Source: a virus | DNA: 26,603 nucleotides | IMG/VR virus record: IMGVR_UViG_3300006637_000025 | Location: 1 to 26,603 of that record | Strand: one strand, 5' to 3' | The notes under the pieces: generated by a model | Told to the model about the DNA's origin: nothing | What the model saw: only the letters and a program-made list of their open reading frames with translations | Databases searched by the model: none | Translations under genes and position numbers: made by a program | In this document: one piece after another, positions 11,284 through 17,711 of the stretch | Numbering within the stretch: the stretch's first letter is position 1 | How the letters are laid out: each line of letters starts with the position of its first letter

Positions 11284-11682
11284 CTACTTGCCTGCCCAAA
11301 ATGCGGAGTCGCCATGGTAGTGGACTGCCAAGTAGTAGGTTTGCGCTCGCCACCCCCGAAGCCAGCGAAGCAGGCGCCTGATGTTTGTGAAGCGCAGCAG
11401 CCACCCGCTGTTGGAGTAGGCGTGATCGATCAGCTTCTGAAGGTTCCTGCGGAACCTGTCGTCCGCGATGTCCTTCATCTGCGCTGATATACCGCGCTGA
11501 TAGTCCCAGTCATGCACGTTGCAAGCCCTGGTGATAGACAATCCCCAGATGGTGTCTGGAACATCGATGCCGTCACGCGCCCCGCAACCGTTGCATGTGG
11601 CGTCGATCAAATCCTGTGAGGCGTCCCTGAATGACTGGTCGCATTCAAGGAACGGAGCCCGCTTTGTGTATGCGTCAGCCAT
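11284..11682 (-). CDS. Phospholipase A2-like protein
   Basis: From ATG 11682 the product has 132 residues. It contains DATCNGCGARDGI (C30, C33) and then ITRACNVHDWDYQRG (50-64), which matches the A2 phospholipase active-site helix C-x-x-H-D-x-x-Y: C54, H57, D58 and Y61. Next comes a helix DIADDRFRRNL typical of small phage proteins of this type, and a basic hydrophobic C-terminal part (GWLLRFTNIRRLLRWLRGWRA) that could bind membranes. Family members cleave the sn-2 ester of phospholipids. The usual calcium loop (YGCxCG) is replaced by CNGCGA. Its start overlaps the end of the membrane coiled-coil gene by eight bases. It could help membrane disruption at lysis or entry; this is inference. Confidence 0.65.
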   Translation of the reverse strand: MADAYTKRAPFLECDQSFRDASQDLIDATCNGCGARDGIDVPDTIWGLSITRACNVHDWDYQRGISAQMKDIADDRFRRNLQKLIDHAYSNSGWLLRFTNIRRLLRWLRGWRAQTYYLAVHYHGDSAFWAGK

Positions 11683-12022
11683 TGCACTTGGATGCCACTT
11701 CCACGCGCAGGTTGTTAATCTGCGCGTCCTGGGCATGGTCTTGGTCGTAGAGCACTTTGATGTGCTCGTCCTGCCGCCGCATGAAATCGGTAATGGCAGC
11801 GTTGAGACTGTTCACTGTCTGCTCAACCCTCACGGCTGAAACGGCATCTGCCTTGGTGTTAAGCTTGTCTTCCATGCTCTTAAACGCCTCGTCAATACGC
11901 TTGTCAACCTCGGCAATTATCGACTGCTCAAAGCTGCGCACCCGCGCAACAGCCCCAAACACGATGCCACCTATGACAACGAGCGCACTCAGCACTGCCC
12001 CAATGGTTGTATTGTCTTCCAT
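11675..12022 (-). CDS. Membrane protein with coiled coil, i-spanin- or holin-like
   Basis: A 115-residue protein with one N-terminal membrane segment (TIGAVLSALVVIGGIVFGAVA, residues 5-25) and a long charged helical region from about residue 28 to 108 (EVDKRIDEAFKSMEDKLN and VNSLNAAITDFMRRQDEH) likely to be a coiled coil. This is the layout of inner-membrane spanins, which link to an outer-membrane lipoprotein to breach the envelope after the cell wall is cut. A lipoprotein gene lies just upstream. It could also be a phage membrane-anchored structural protein; the lysis role is inferred from topology and context. Confidence 0.55.
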   Translation of the reverse strand: MEDNTTIGAVLSALVVIGGIVFGAVARVRSFEQSIIAEVDKRIDEAFKSMEDKLNTKADAVSAVRVEQTVNSLNAAITDFMRRQDEHIKVLYDQDHAQDAQINNLRVEVASKCNG

Positions 12023-12154
12023 ATTTCATGTCAGACGGCTGACGTATTGCCGTTCCGCGCCACCCCCCCAAAAAGCGATTTGTGCTCTGCGCTGTTTCTC
12101 TCAGGCCGGGATCAAGGGGATTTTATACCCCGGCAGCGACTGGCGTTAAATTGG
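12023..12154. other. Short gap with hairpin and repeated segment
   Basis: The 132 bases between the lipoprotein and membrane coiled-coil genes hold a C-run (CACCCCCCCA), and GCCGGG (12105-12110) able to pair with CCCGGC (12129-12134). The segment 12105-12125 is a near copy of 347-368. Read on the minus strand it may be a weak terminator or processing site between the two genes. Confidence 0.4.
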
Positions 12155-12532
12155 CTATGGCTTCACGACGGCTTCTGCCGCCTCACCGATCACTTCTCCG
12201 AGTGCGCCACCTCCAGCCTTGAGGCCGTCTGCGTCCACACCCTTCTTTTCACTCTCGACACCAAACTTCACAGAGTGAAACAGATTGGTCTTGCCGTTCA
12301 CAACTGAGCCGTAGTCGTAGGTTCCCTGAAGCCCTGCGTTCTCGCTCTTGCCAAAGAGTTGGTAGGAGCGCGTGCGGTCGCGATGAACAAGGTTCCCGTC
12401 TGCGTCGTAGTGATGCGATGTGTGCAGCCTGGAACTGCACCCAACGATGCAGCCAAGGAGGAACAGGGTTGCGACGTAAATCAGGCAGATCAATGCTGCA
12501 TTTCGGATGTGTTCTTTGATGTAGTTTTTCAT
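12155..12532 (-). CDS. Predicted lipoprotein
   Basis: From ATG 12532 the product has 125 residues with a hydrophobic signal segment (NAALICLIYVATLFLLGC) and two possible lipobox cysteines, LLGC (C28) and IVGC (C32), followed by SSRLHTSHH. The mature part is strand-rich and Gly-rich, ending in a helical GGALGEVIGEAAEAVV. Lipidation would place it in the outer or inner membrane of a Gram-negative host. Beside a spanin-like protein it could be the outer-membrane partner, although at about 95 mature residues and without a proline-rich linker it is not a typical o-spanin. The start overlaps the previous stop as ATGA. Confidence 0.65.
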   Translation of the reverse strand: MKNYIKEHIRNAALICLIYVATLFLLGCIVGCSSRLHTSHHYDADGNLVHRDRTRSYQLFGKSENAGLQGTYDYGSVVNGKTNLFHSVKFGVESEKKGVDADGLKAGGGALGEVIGEAAEAVVKP

Positions 12533-12936
12533 GGCAATGGCGAGGCGTTGGGGTCGTATTCGGTCCAACCAGAATCAACGCGATCAGGGCCGGTGACGCT
12601 GTAACGCTGTCGCATCCCGTCCGCGGTCCAGTCGAATTCAAAAACGCATAAGAAGGATTGCCCGTCAGGTCCAACGGAAACGTTTACGCTCGCGCTGGTG
12701 TGCATTTGCGCGGGAAAAGAAAAGTATTCTTCCCCGGTTTCGTTCTCGTCGGTTGGTGTGTCCGCAATCGAGTCGGGCGCGCTGGTGTTCCCGTTTGTTG
12801 GCGGCGTCGTGTGCGTTGCCTTTCGTTGCAGGTAAGTCCCTTTCGCCGTCAATCGCGCAGACTGCGCGGCAAAGATCGCGTCTGCGTATGCGTTGATTGC
12901 TGTAAAAGCTGCCGCCCGTGCTTCTTCTTTTGTCAT
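12529..12936 (-). CDS. Hypothetical protein of the tail-fibre operon
   Basis: A 135-residue protein. It begins with an Ala-rich helix (TKEEARAAAFTAINAYADAIFAAQSARL), has a Thr/Pro/Asn-rich flexible middle (ATHTTPPTNGNTSAPDS), and a strand-rich C-terminal domain (SASVNVSVGPDGQSFLCVFEFDW). I do not recognise the family. It lies right behind the LamG-like adhesin and fibre genes, so it may be a fibre accessory or minor particle protein. There is no signal peptide. Confidence 0.6.
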   Translation of the reverse strand: MTKEEARAAAFTAINAYADAIFAAQSARLTAKGTYLQRKATHTTPPTNGNTSAPDSIADTPTDENETGEEYFSFPAQMHTSASVNVSVGPDGQSFLCVFEFDWTADGMRQRYSVTGPDRVDSGWTEYDPNASPLP

Positions 12937-12940
12937 AGTG

Positions 12941-13681
12941 CTAGAATTGATCGTAAAACGGGTTGGAGGAATCAGCTAGTGCGGTGATCTCGGCGTCGGA
13001 AAGGCGACGATTAAAAAGCATCGCTGGTCCAAGAACACCATCCAATGAATGTAGGTTCTCAGGGCCACCTGACACAAATCGTTCACCAATCCCAAAATCA
13101 CCGGAACCCGTCTGAGGTGTATTTGTAAATGATACAGTTGCCGCCGTGCCGCCGTCAATACTGATGCCGATTTCCTGTGCCGTTGTGTCATGATAACCAC
13201 AAATGAAATACCAAACCCCAGTCGTTAAAGTGGATGAATTTTCAGCTGTAACCTGATCTGTTGACCCAGCCCCATAGGTCCGCGCAAACTGCGCCTTTGA
13301 GTATACGACTAGCAAATTATATTCCCTGTTTGGAGACGATGTCGGATAACCTGTGTAATCATCCTTTGTGACTAGCATTGCGAGATCATATGTTCCAAAA
13401 GACTCAAACTTGACCCAGCAGCAAACTGTCATATCACCAGTCGGAGACAAAGATGAGTTGTGAGCGGAACTTAAATATTCATTGTTTGAATGCTCAAAAT
13501 CTGCCGCATTCGCATAGACCGTTCCGGTTCCCTGCGCCACGGTATTGTTGTCCGTCAGATCGTTCGACCCGAAGGCGTCGTATCGTGTGCCGCTCGCTTC
13601 ATCCAGCTTCCAGAAAGAAACCAAGTCGGTCGTAGAGACTCCTCTGAACTGCGCCCTGCGATGTGGTAAATATATTTGCAT
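12941..13681 (-). CDS. LamG/concanavalin-A-like domain protein, tail-tip adhesin
   Basis: The 246-residue product is mostly one laminin-G-like jelly roll: LVSFWKLDEASGTRYDAFGSNDLTDNN (about 20-46), MTVCCWVKFES, GVWYFICGYHDTTAQEIGISIDGG and the typical ending LDGVLGPAMLFNRRLSDAEITAL. Such domains bind sugars and occur in phage receptor-binding proteins. The N-terminus (MQIYLPHRRAQFRG) is short and may attach to the fibre. It follows the tail-fibre gene with one intervening base, so it is probably produced with it and decorates or tips the fibre. No enzyme motif was seen. Confidence 0.75.
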   Translation of the reverse strand: MQIYLPHRRAQFRGVSTTDLVSFWKLDEASGTRYDAFGSNDLTDNNTVAQGTGTVYANAADFEHSNNEYLSSAHNSSLSPTGDMTVCCWVKFESFGTYDLAMLVTKDDYTGYPTSSPNREYNLLVVYSKAQFARTYGAGSTDQVTAENSSTLTTGVWYFICGYHDTTAQEIGISIDGGTAATVSFTNTPQTGSGDFGIGERFVSGGPENLHSLDGVLGPAMLFNRRLSDAEITALADSSNPFYDQF

Positions 13682-13682
13682 C

Positions 13683-16600
13683 TTACCAAGCGGATTGTTC
13701 TGTGCTGCTTTCCTGATACTGGATCATGCAACCAATCAACTGGGCATCCACTCCAAGCGTGTCGGTCGCAACATCCCGCGTTATCTGTAAGTAAACCGGC
13801 TCGCCAGCAGTCGCATCGGCAATGGTCAACGCTGATGTGGCGGAGGTGATGTGCATATCGTTTGCGGTTAAGAGCGTGTCAGTCACGCCCTGCTCCGTGC
13901 CAAGGGCTTGGTCGATGGCATCGTTGTCAGCGTAGGATTGACCTGCAATATCCCACTTTGCCGTCCCACTCCCGCTGGCAGCAGTCCAATAGAATTTCAC
14001 CTTCACCGTCCCGGCATTCCATTGATCACCGAAGTTGACCCAGAACCCAACCCCCTCCTCGGTAGCGGTGTCAAAGTCCATCGTGTCTAACATGACATCG
14101 TTCGTCGCCAATTCCGCCGTTCCGGTCGCGGCGCCATTGGTGGTGCGCGGAACCATCGCGCCCGCGCCAATCCAGATAGTTCGATAAACTCCTGTTCGCG
14201 TCGTTTTAACATCCGCCGCCACAATCGATGCATCCACAGCATCACCGTTTGCGTCCCATTGCACCAGGTTACCGTTCGTTCCCGCTGTGCCTGTCACCAA
14301 GGTTCCATCAATTCCAGACTTCAGGCCCGCAGTAATCTCAGTAATGGTATCAATTGAATCCGCTCCGAGGCGGTCCGCTGGCAGCGTCCCGCTATTAATC
14401 TGGTCTGCGGAAATACTCTTGTTAGTCAACGTTTCCGTGCCGGCCAATGTGGCAAGCGTACCGTCGGATGTCGGTGGTGTCAGTGTTACAGTGGTGCCTG
14501 TGCCGATTCCTGAGCATTGAAACGCAAGTTCTTTGGTCGTGTCGCCTTCGTCCTGAATGCGGAAAACGTTGTCGGAAAATTCGTTGCTCTGCCCCCCCGC
14601 CGCCGCCCACTTGACGCCGGAGGTCTGCGTGCTGTCGGCGGTAAGCACATACCCGTTGGTTCCCACTGGTAGGTTCACCGACTGGCCGCTGCCCTTGCCT
14701 ACTGTGATGTCGCCCTTCGCCCCGTTGAAGTTCTCCGAAGCGTTCAGCAGCGACCAGTCACTACCAATCCAGACGAACTCAGCGAAGCCGGAACCATTAA
14801 AGACCCACATATCCGTGCCGCCGGACAGTTCCAGCGTCACAGCATAGTGGTTGGAGTTGTTGGTGATGTTGAACGCGATCTGGTCACCGTTAGACCCGCC
14901 AGACGGCATGGTAATAACCGTCGCAGCAGAGGGCACAACATTGTGCAATTGGTTGATGTCGCCCGAGACTTGCGTTGTGGTGCCCAAAATAAGGTCGCCA
15001 GCGGCGTAGCGGACCGCTCCACCTGTGGTGACCTGAACTTCGCTTCCGCCGTGGGCGTAGAAATACAACTCGCCGTCTGACTTGGCGTAGAGGTGCGAAG
15101 TGCCCCCAATGGGAGCGGACGGCGTCGTCGTGTGGTCGAGGATGTGGTGCGACGAGACCTGCGTCGTCGGGCCAGCGATGTTGCCATAGAAAGTAGCGTC
15201 CTGCGCACTGTCCAGATGCAGGGCTGCCAACCCTCCGACGTAAAACTCCCACTCGCTGCTGCTTAGGTCAGCGTAGGTGGTGTTGTCCAACGTCGAGCCA
15301 AACAGGTTGGCGTAAACGTTGTATTCGCCGTAGTCGAAGTTGTTGGTCACTACCAACTGGCTGGCGTCGATGGTCTTGTTCGTCAGCGTGTCATTAGATG
15401 ACGCTGTGATGTAAGCGCCCAGATCCGTGATGTCGGATTCCGTATGGGTGTGGGAAGCCGCAGCAATCCCAGCCTCGGCCAATGTGTTGTTGATCCAGGC
15501 CGAACCATTCCACTTGAGCAGCTCCCCGGACGCAATCGAGGTAATCGTTACATCGGACAGATCGGAGACTGCTCCGTCCAAGTCAGTCAAATCATAGATT
15601 GTGCCTGACGCATTCTTGAAGGATGGCTTGCCCAAAGCATCGGCATACCAGACCCCGTATCCGGCTGCCGGGGTCGAAGGGGCGAGTCGGTAGGCCGTCG
15701 TCAAAGTATCAGCATCCAATACAGCGTTGCCGCCCAAGTCCAAATCCCCCGTCATGGGAACGGAACCATCAGCCATGAAATCTCCACCGCCTCCACCACC
15801 GCTAGGGAGATTGTCGATGTCGAATTTTCGCAACGCACCCCCGGACTCCACGCCCAGCAAGAAGTCGCCAGCGGCCGGGGATGCCTCCTCGGTCAGTCCG
15901 GTGACGATGTCCGCAACAATGTCGCCGGAATCAATCGCAAGGGACGTCAACTGTGAGTAGGCAACCGACAACGCCGCCTCGTGTTGAGTGACGCTGGACT
16001 CCGAAATGCGGGCGTCAGCGAATGTCCCTGACACCACCTCGCTCGCAGCATGACTGTGAGTGTGCGCCATCAACTGGAGGAGGGACGCTTTCTTGACGGT
16101 GTTGTCAGTGACGTCCTCAATCAAAACGAGATCCGAATCTGCCGTGGTTGGGATCGCCCCCGCGCCAGCAAAATCAACCTGGTCGGCAGCAATCGACAAC
16201 GCAGCCTCATGCTGAGTGACGTTTGACTCCGCAATGCGGGCGTCAGCCATTGTGCCGGAAACGATCTCGCTCGCATCATGGGTATGAGAACTACTGGCGG
16301 CGCCAAGCGTGCTTCGCGCCGCCGAGGCAGTCCCGTCGTCAAGCAGTGTCGCCGCGAAGCCGGTCACATACGGAACGGCGCGAGTGTTCACCGAAATAAT
16401 TCCCAAAGATGCGTGAGAGCGCAGAACCGTCGCCACCGCCTCCACTTGCGCAGAGCCTGTAGGCTTTGTCGATGTTAGGGCTCCAGCAGTCTCACTCACA
16501 TAAAGGATGTCGCCCTCTGACCAAGAGGATGTGTCAATGTTCTCAACGAGTCCCTTGACGATCACCTCTCCTGTAGCGTTATTCGACAACGCTTCATTCA

Positions 16601-17660
16601 TAATGCCCAATGCGGGCATTGTGGATGCAGACGATGCGTCAGCGAGGGAGACTAAAGTCTTTGACTGCCCGACCGACCACCCCGAGGTGTAAACGACATC
16701 GCCAGCACTCAGCGCAGACCCTGACTCGTTGCGCACCTGAATGTGAACAAAGTCTGCATGAACCGTGTTGGTGAAGTCGTCAATCGTCTTGTTGGTCAAC
16801 GTCTGCGTGTCCGTCGTTCCTACGATAGTTCCACTTGGTGGAGTCGGACCATCCACAAGGTCACCGTTGGCGTCCCACTGAGACAAGTCCCCGCTGGTTC
16901 CAGCGGTGCCCGTAATCAGAGTTCCATCGCTGCCCGACTTTAGGCTGCTGGCAATCTCAGTGATGGCGTCAATTGAATCTGCCCCAAGTCGCGCAGGCGG
17001 GAGTGTCCCTGATGTAATATCTGTGGCGGCGTGTGTGTGCGAAGCCGGGGCAATCCCTGCCTCGGCCAGCGTGTTGTTCACCCAGCCGCTTCCATCCCAG
17101 ACAAGGATCTCACCGGAGGCGATGGACGTGAGGGTGACATCGTTAATGTCTGACAGGTCGAGGTCCGAAACATCCGTCACCTTCTCCCAGCCCGTATCAG
17201 TCCCGTTGCCCGAAGACTTATGATAGAGAATGCTGTTGGTTGAGTCGTAGCAAAAGTCGCCGCGATCCGCAAAGCCTGTCACTACCGATTCGGGCGTTCC
17301 TGCGTTGGACTGAATCGTCGGGTAGTTGTCAATAACGACCATGGCCCTGCGGTCCAGGTCGTCCTCGATGTCCTGCGCATTGAACCGCGCATTGGCAACC
17401 CAGTCAGTGGGCTGAGTGTTGGGTGTGACCCTTAGAATCAGAACCGTGTTGCCATCAGTCGGCGCAGTCGTGAACGTCACAGTCCCGCCGCTTTCCTCCC
17501 CGGCCCCTGTTACGGTGTAATCGGTGGTGATGGTTTGCAACGTGCCCGCGTCGTAGACCTGTAGGTGTGCGTTCGCCAAGAATTTATGCGGGAACGAGAA
17601 CTCGGTCGTTGACCCGTTGGCGATGTAACTTGCGTGTCTGTCTGTGTCTGTAAGGCTCAT
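13683..17660 (-). CDS. Tail fibre with T7-type N-terminal domain and internal repeats
   Basis: At 1325 residues this is the largest gene. Residues 1 to about 115 (TDRHASYIANGSTTEFSFPHKFLANAHLQVYDAG, then FTTAPTDGNTVLILRVTPN, then FNAQDIEDDLDRR) match the T7 gp17 type domain that joins fibres to the tail. The shaft contains repeated modules such as ITSIASGE-LLKWNGSAW-INNTLAEAGIA-ASHTH, LGADSID-ITEI, TQHEAALS and HTHSHAASEVVSGT. The domain with SALSAGDVVYTSG and GLVENIDTSSWSEGDILYVSE resembles blocks of environmental phage fibres. The C-terminal 200 residues (from YRTIWIGAGAMVPRTTNGA) form a different, probably receptor-facing or trimerising, domain. It binds the host surface. The start has AGGA upstream. 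Internal DNA repeats are listed separately. Confidence 0.85.
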   Translation of the reverse strand: MSLTDTDRHASYIANGSTTEFSFPHKFLANAHLQVYDAGTLQTITTDYTVTGAGEESGGTVTFTTAPTDGNTVLILRVTPNTQPTDWVANARFNAQDIEDDLDRRAMVVIDNYPTIQSNAGTPESVVTGFADRGDFCYDSTNSILYHKSSGNGTDTGWEKVTDVSDLDLSDINDVTLTSIASGEILVWDGSGWVNNTLAEAGIAPASHTHAATDITSGTLPPARLGADSIDAITEIASSLKSGSDGTLITGTAGTSGDLSQWDANGDLVDGPTPPSGTIVGTTDTQTLTNKTIDDFTNTVHADFVHIQVRNESGSALSAGDVVYTSGWSVGQSKTLVSLADASSASTMPALGIMNEALSNNATGEVIVKGLVENIDTSSWSEGDILYVSETAGALTSTKPTGSAQVEAVATVLRSHASLGIISVNTRAVPYVTGFAATLLDDGTASAARSTLGAASSSHTHDASEIVSGTMADARIAESNVTQHEAALSIAADQVDFAGAGAIPTTADSDLVLIEDVTDNTVKKASLLQLMAHTHSHAASEVVSGTFADARISESSVTQHEAALSVAYSQLTSLAIDSGDIVADIVTGLTEEASPAAGDFLLGVESGGALRKFDIDNLPSGGGGGGDFMADGSVPMTGDLDLGGNAVLDADTLTTAYRLAPSTPAAGYGVWYADALGKPSFKNASGTIYDLTDLDGAVSDLSDVTITSIASGELLKWNGSAWINNTLAEAGIAAASHTHTESDITDLGAYITASSNDTLTNKTIDASQLVVTNNFDYGEYNVYANLFGSTLDNTTYADLSSSEWEFYVGGLAALHLDSAQDATFYGNIAGPTTQVSSHHILDHTTTPSAPIGGTSHLYAKSDGELYFYAHGGSEVQVTTGGAVRYAAGDLILGTTTQVSGDINQLHNVVPSAATVITMPSGGSNGDQIAFNITNNSNHYAVTLELSGGTDMWVFNGSGFAEFVWIGSDWSLLNASENFNGAKGDITVGKGSGQSVNLPVGTNGYVLTADSTQTSGVKWAAAGGQSNEFSDNVFRIQDEGDTTKELAFQCSGIGTGTTVTLTPPTSDGTLATLAGTETLTNKSISADQINSGTLPADRLGADSIDTITEITAGLKSGIDGTLVTGTAGTNGNLVQWDANGDAVDASIVAADVKTTRTGVYRTIWIGAGAMVPRTTNGAATGTAELATNDVMLDTMDFDTATEEGVGFWVNFGDQWNAGTVKVKFYWTAASGSGTAKWDIAGQSYADNDAIDQALGTEQGVTDTLLTANDMHITSATSALTIADATAGEPVYLQITRDVATDTLGVDAQLIGCMIQYQESSTEQSAW
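14231..14391. repeat. Fibre module repeat B, copy 2
   Basis: Encodes LPADRLGADSIDTITEITAG and GTLVTGTAGTNGNLVQWDANG in the fibre. It is a diverged copy of 16846-17010 (LPPARLGADSIDAITEIASS and GTLITGTAGTSGDLSQWDANG). The copies are about 2.6 kb apart. Confidence 0.75.
15442..15563. repeat. Fibre module repeat A, copy 2
   Basis: This part of the tail-fibre gene encodes SDVTITSIASGELLKWNGSA and the NNTLAEAGIAAASHTH block. It is a diverged copy of 17031-17153, which encodes DVTLTSIASGEILVWDGSG with the same NNTLAEAGIA block. The two copies show the fibre shaft was partly built by duplication. Confidence 0.75.
15969..16064. repeat. Fibre module repeat C, copy 2
   Basis: Encodes HTHSHAASEVVSGTFADARI and SESSVTQHEAALSVA. 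It matches 16197-16290 (SHTHDASEIVSGTMADARIA and ESNVTQHEAALSIA) with scattered substitutions; the two are only about 230 bases apart, a tandem-like duplication. Confidence 0.75.
16197..16290. repeat. Fibre module repeat C, copy 1
   Basis: Counterpart of 15969-16064, encoding the EIVSGTMADARIAESNVTQH block of the fibre shaft. Its His-Thr-His start resembles metal-binding HxH repeats of phage fibres. Confidence 0.75.
16846..17010. repeat. Fibre module repeat B, copy 1
   Basis: Counterpart of 14231-14391; both encode the LGADSID-ITEI followed by GTAGT-G-L-QWDANGD module. In the fibre it precedes the long central region. Confidence 0.75.
17031..17153. repeat. Fibre module repeat A, copy 1
   Basis: Diverged duplicate of 15442-15563 within the tail-fibre gene, carrying the NNTLAEAGIAPASHTH block near the N-terminal domain. 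The similarity is visible at both DNA and protein level. Confidence 0.75.
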
Positions 17661-17711
17661 TGCTCTATCCTATTCAGATCCATTTGTCAAAATGGTCAAG
17701 AAGTTTCAGTT

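Noticed and set aside
12047-12149. Plus-strand frame containing QAGIKGIL, similar to the end of the first gene.
   Set aside because: It lacks a credible start and ribosome binding site, and runs against the late operon; the DNA similarity itself is reported as a finding instead.
14287-16943. Several rightward frames of 60-105 codons opposite the tail fibre.
   Set aside because: They are antisense shadows in a 4-kb gene whose product has clear fibre domains and repeats; none carries a recognisable motif.
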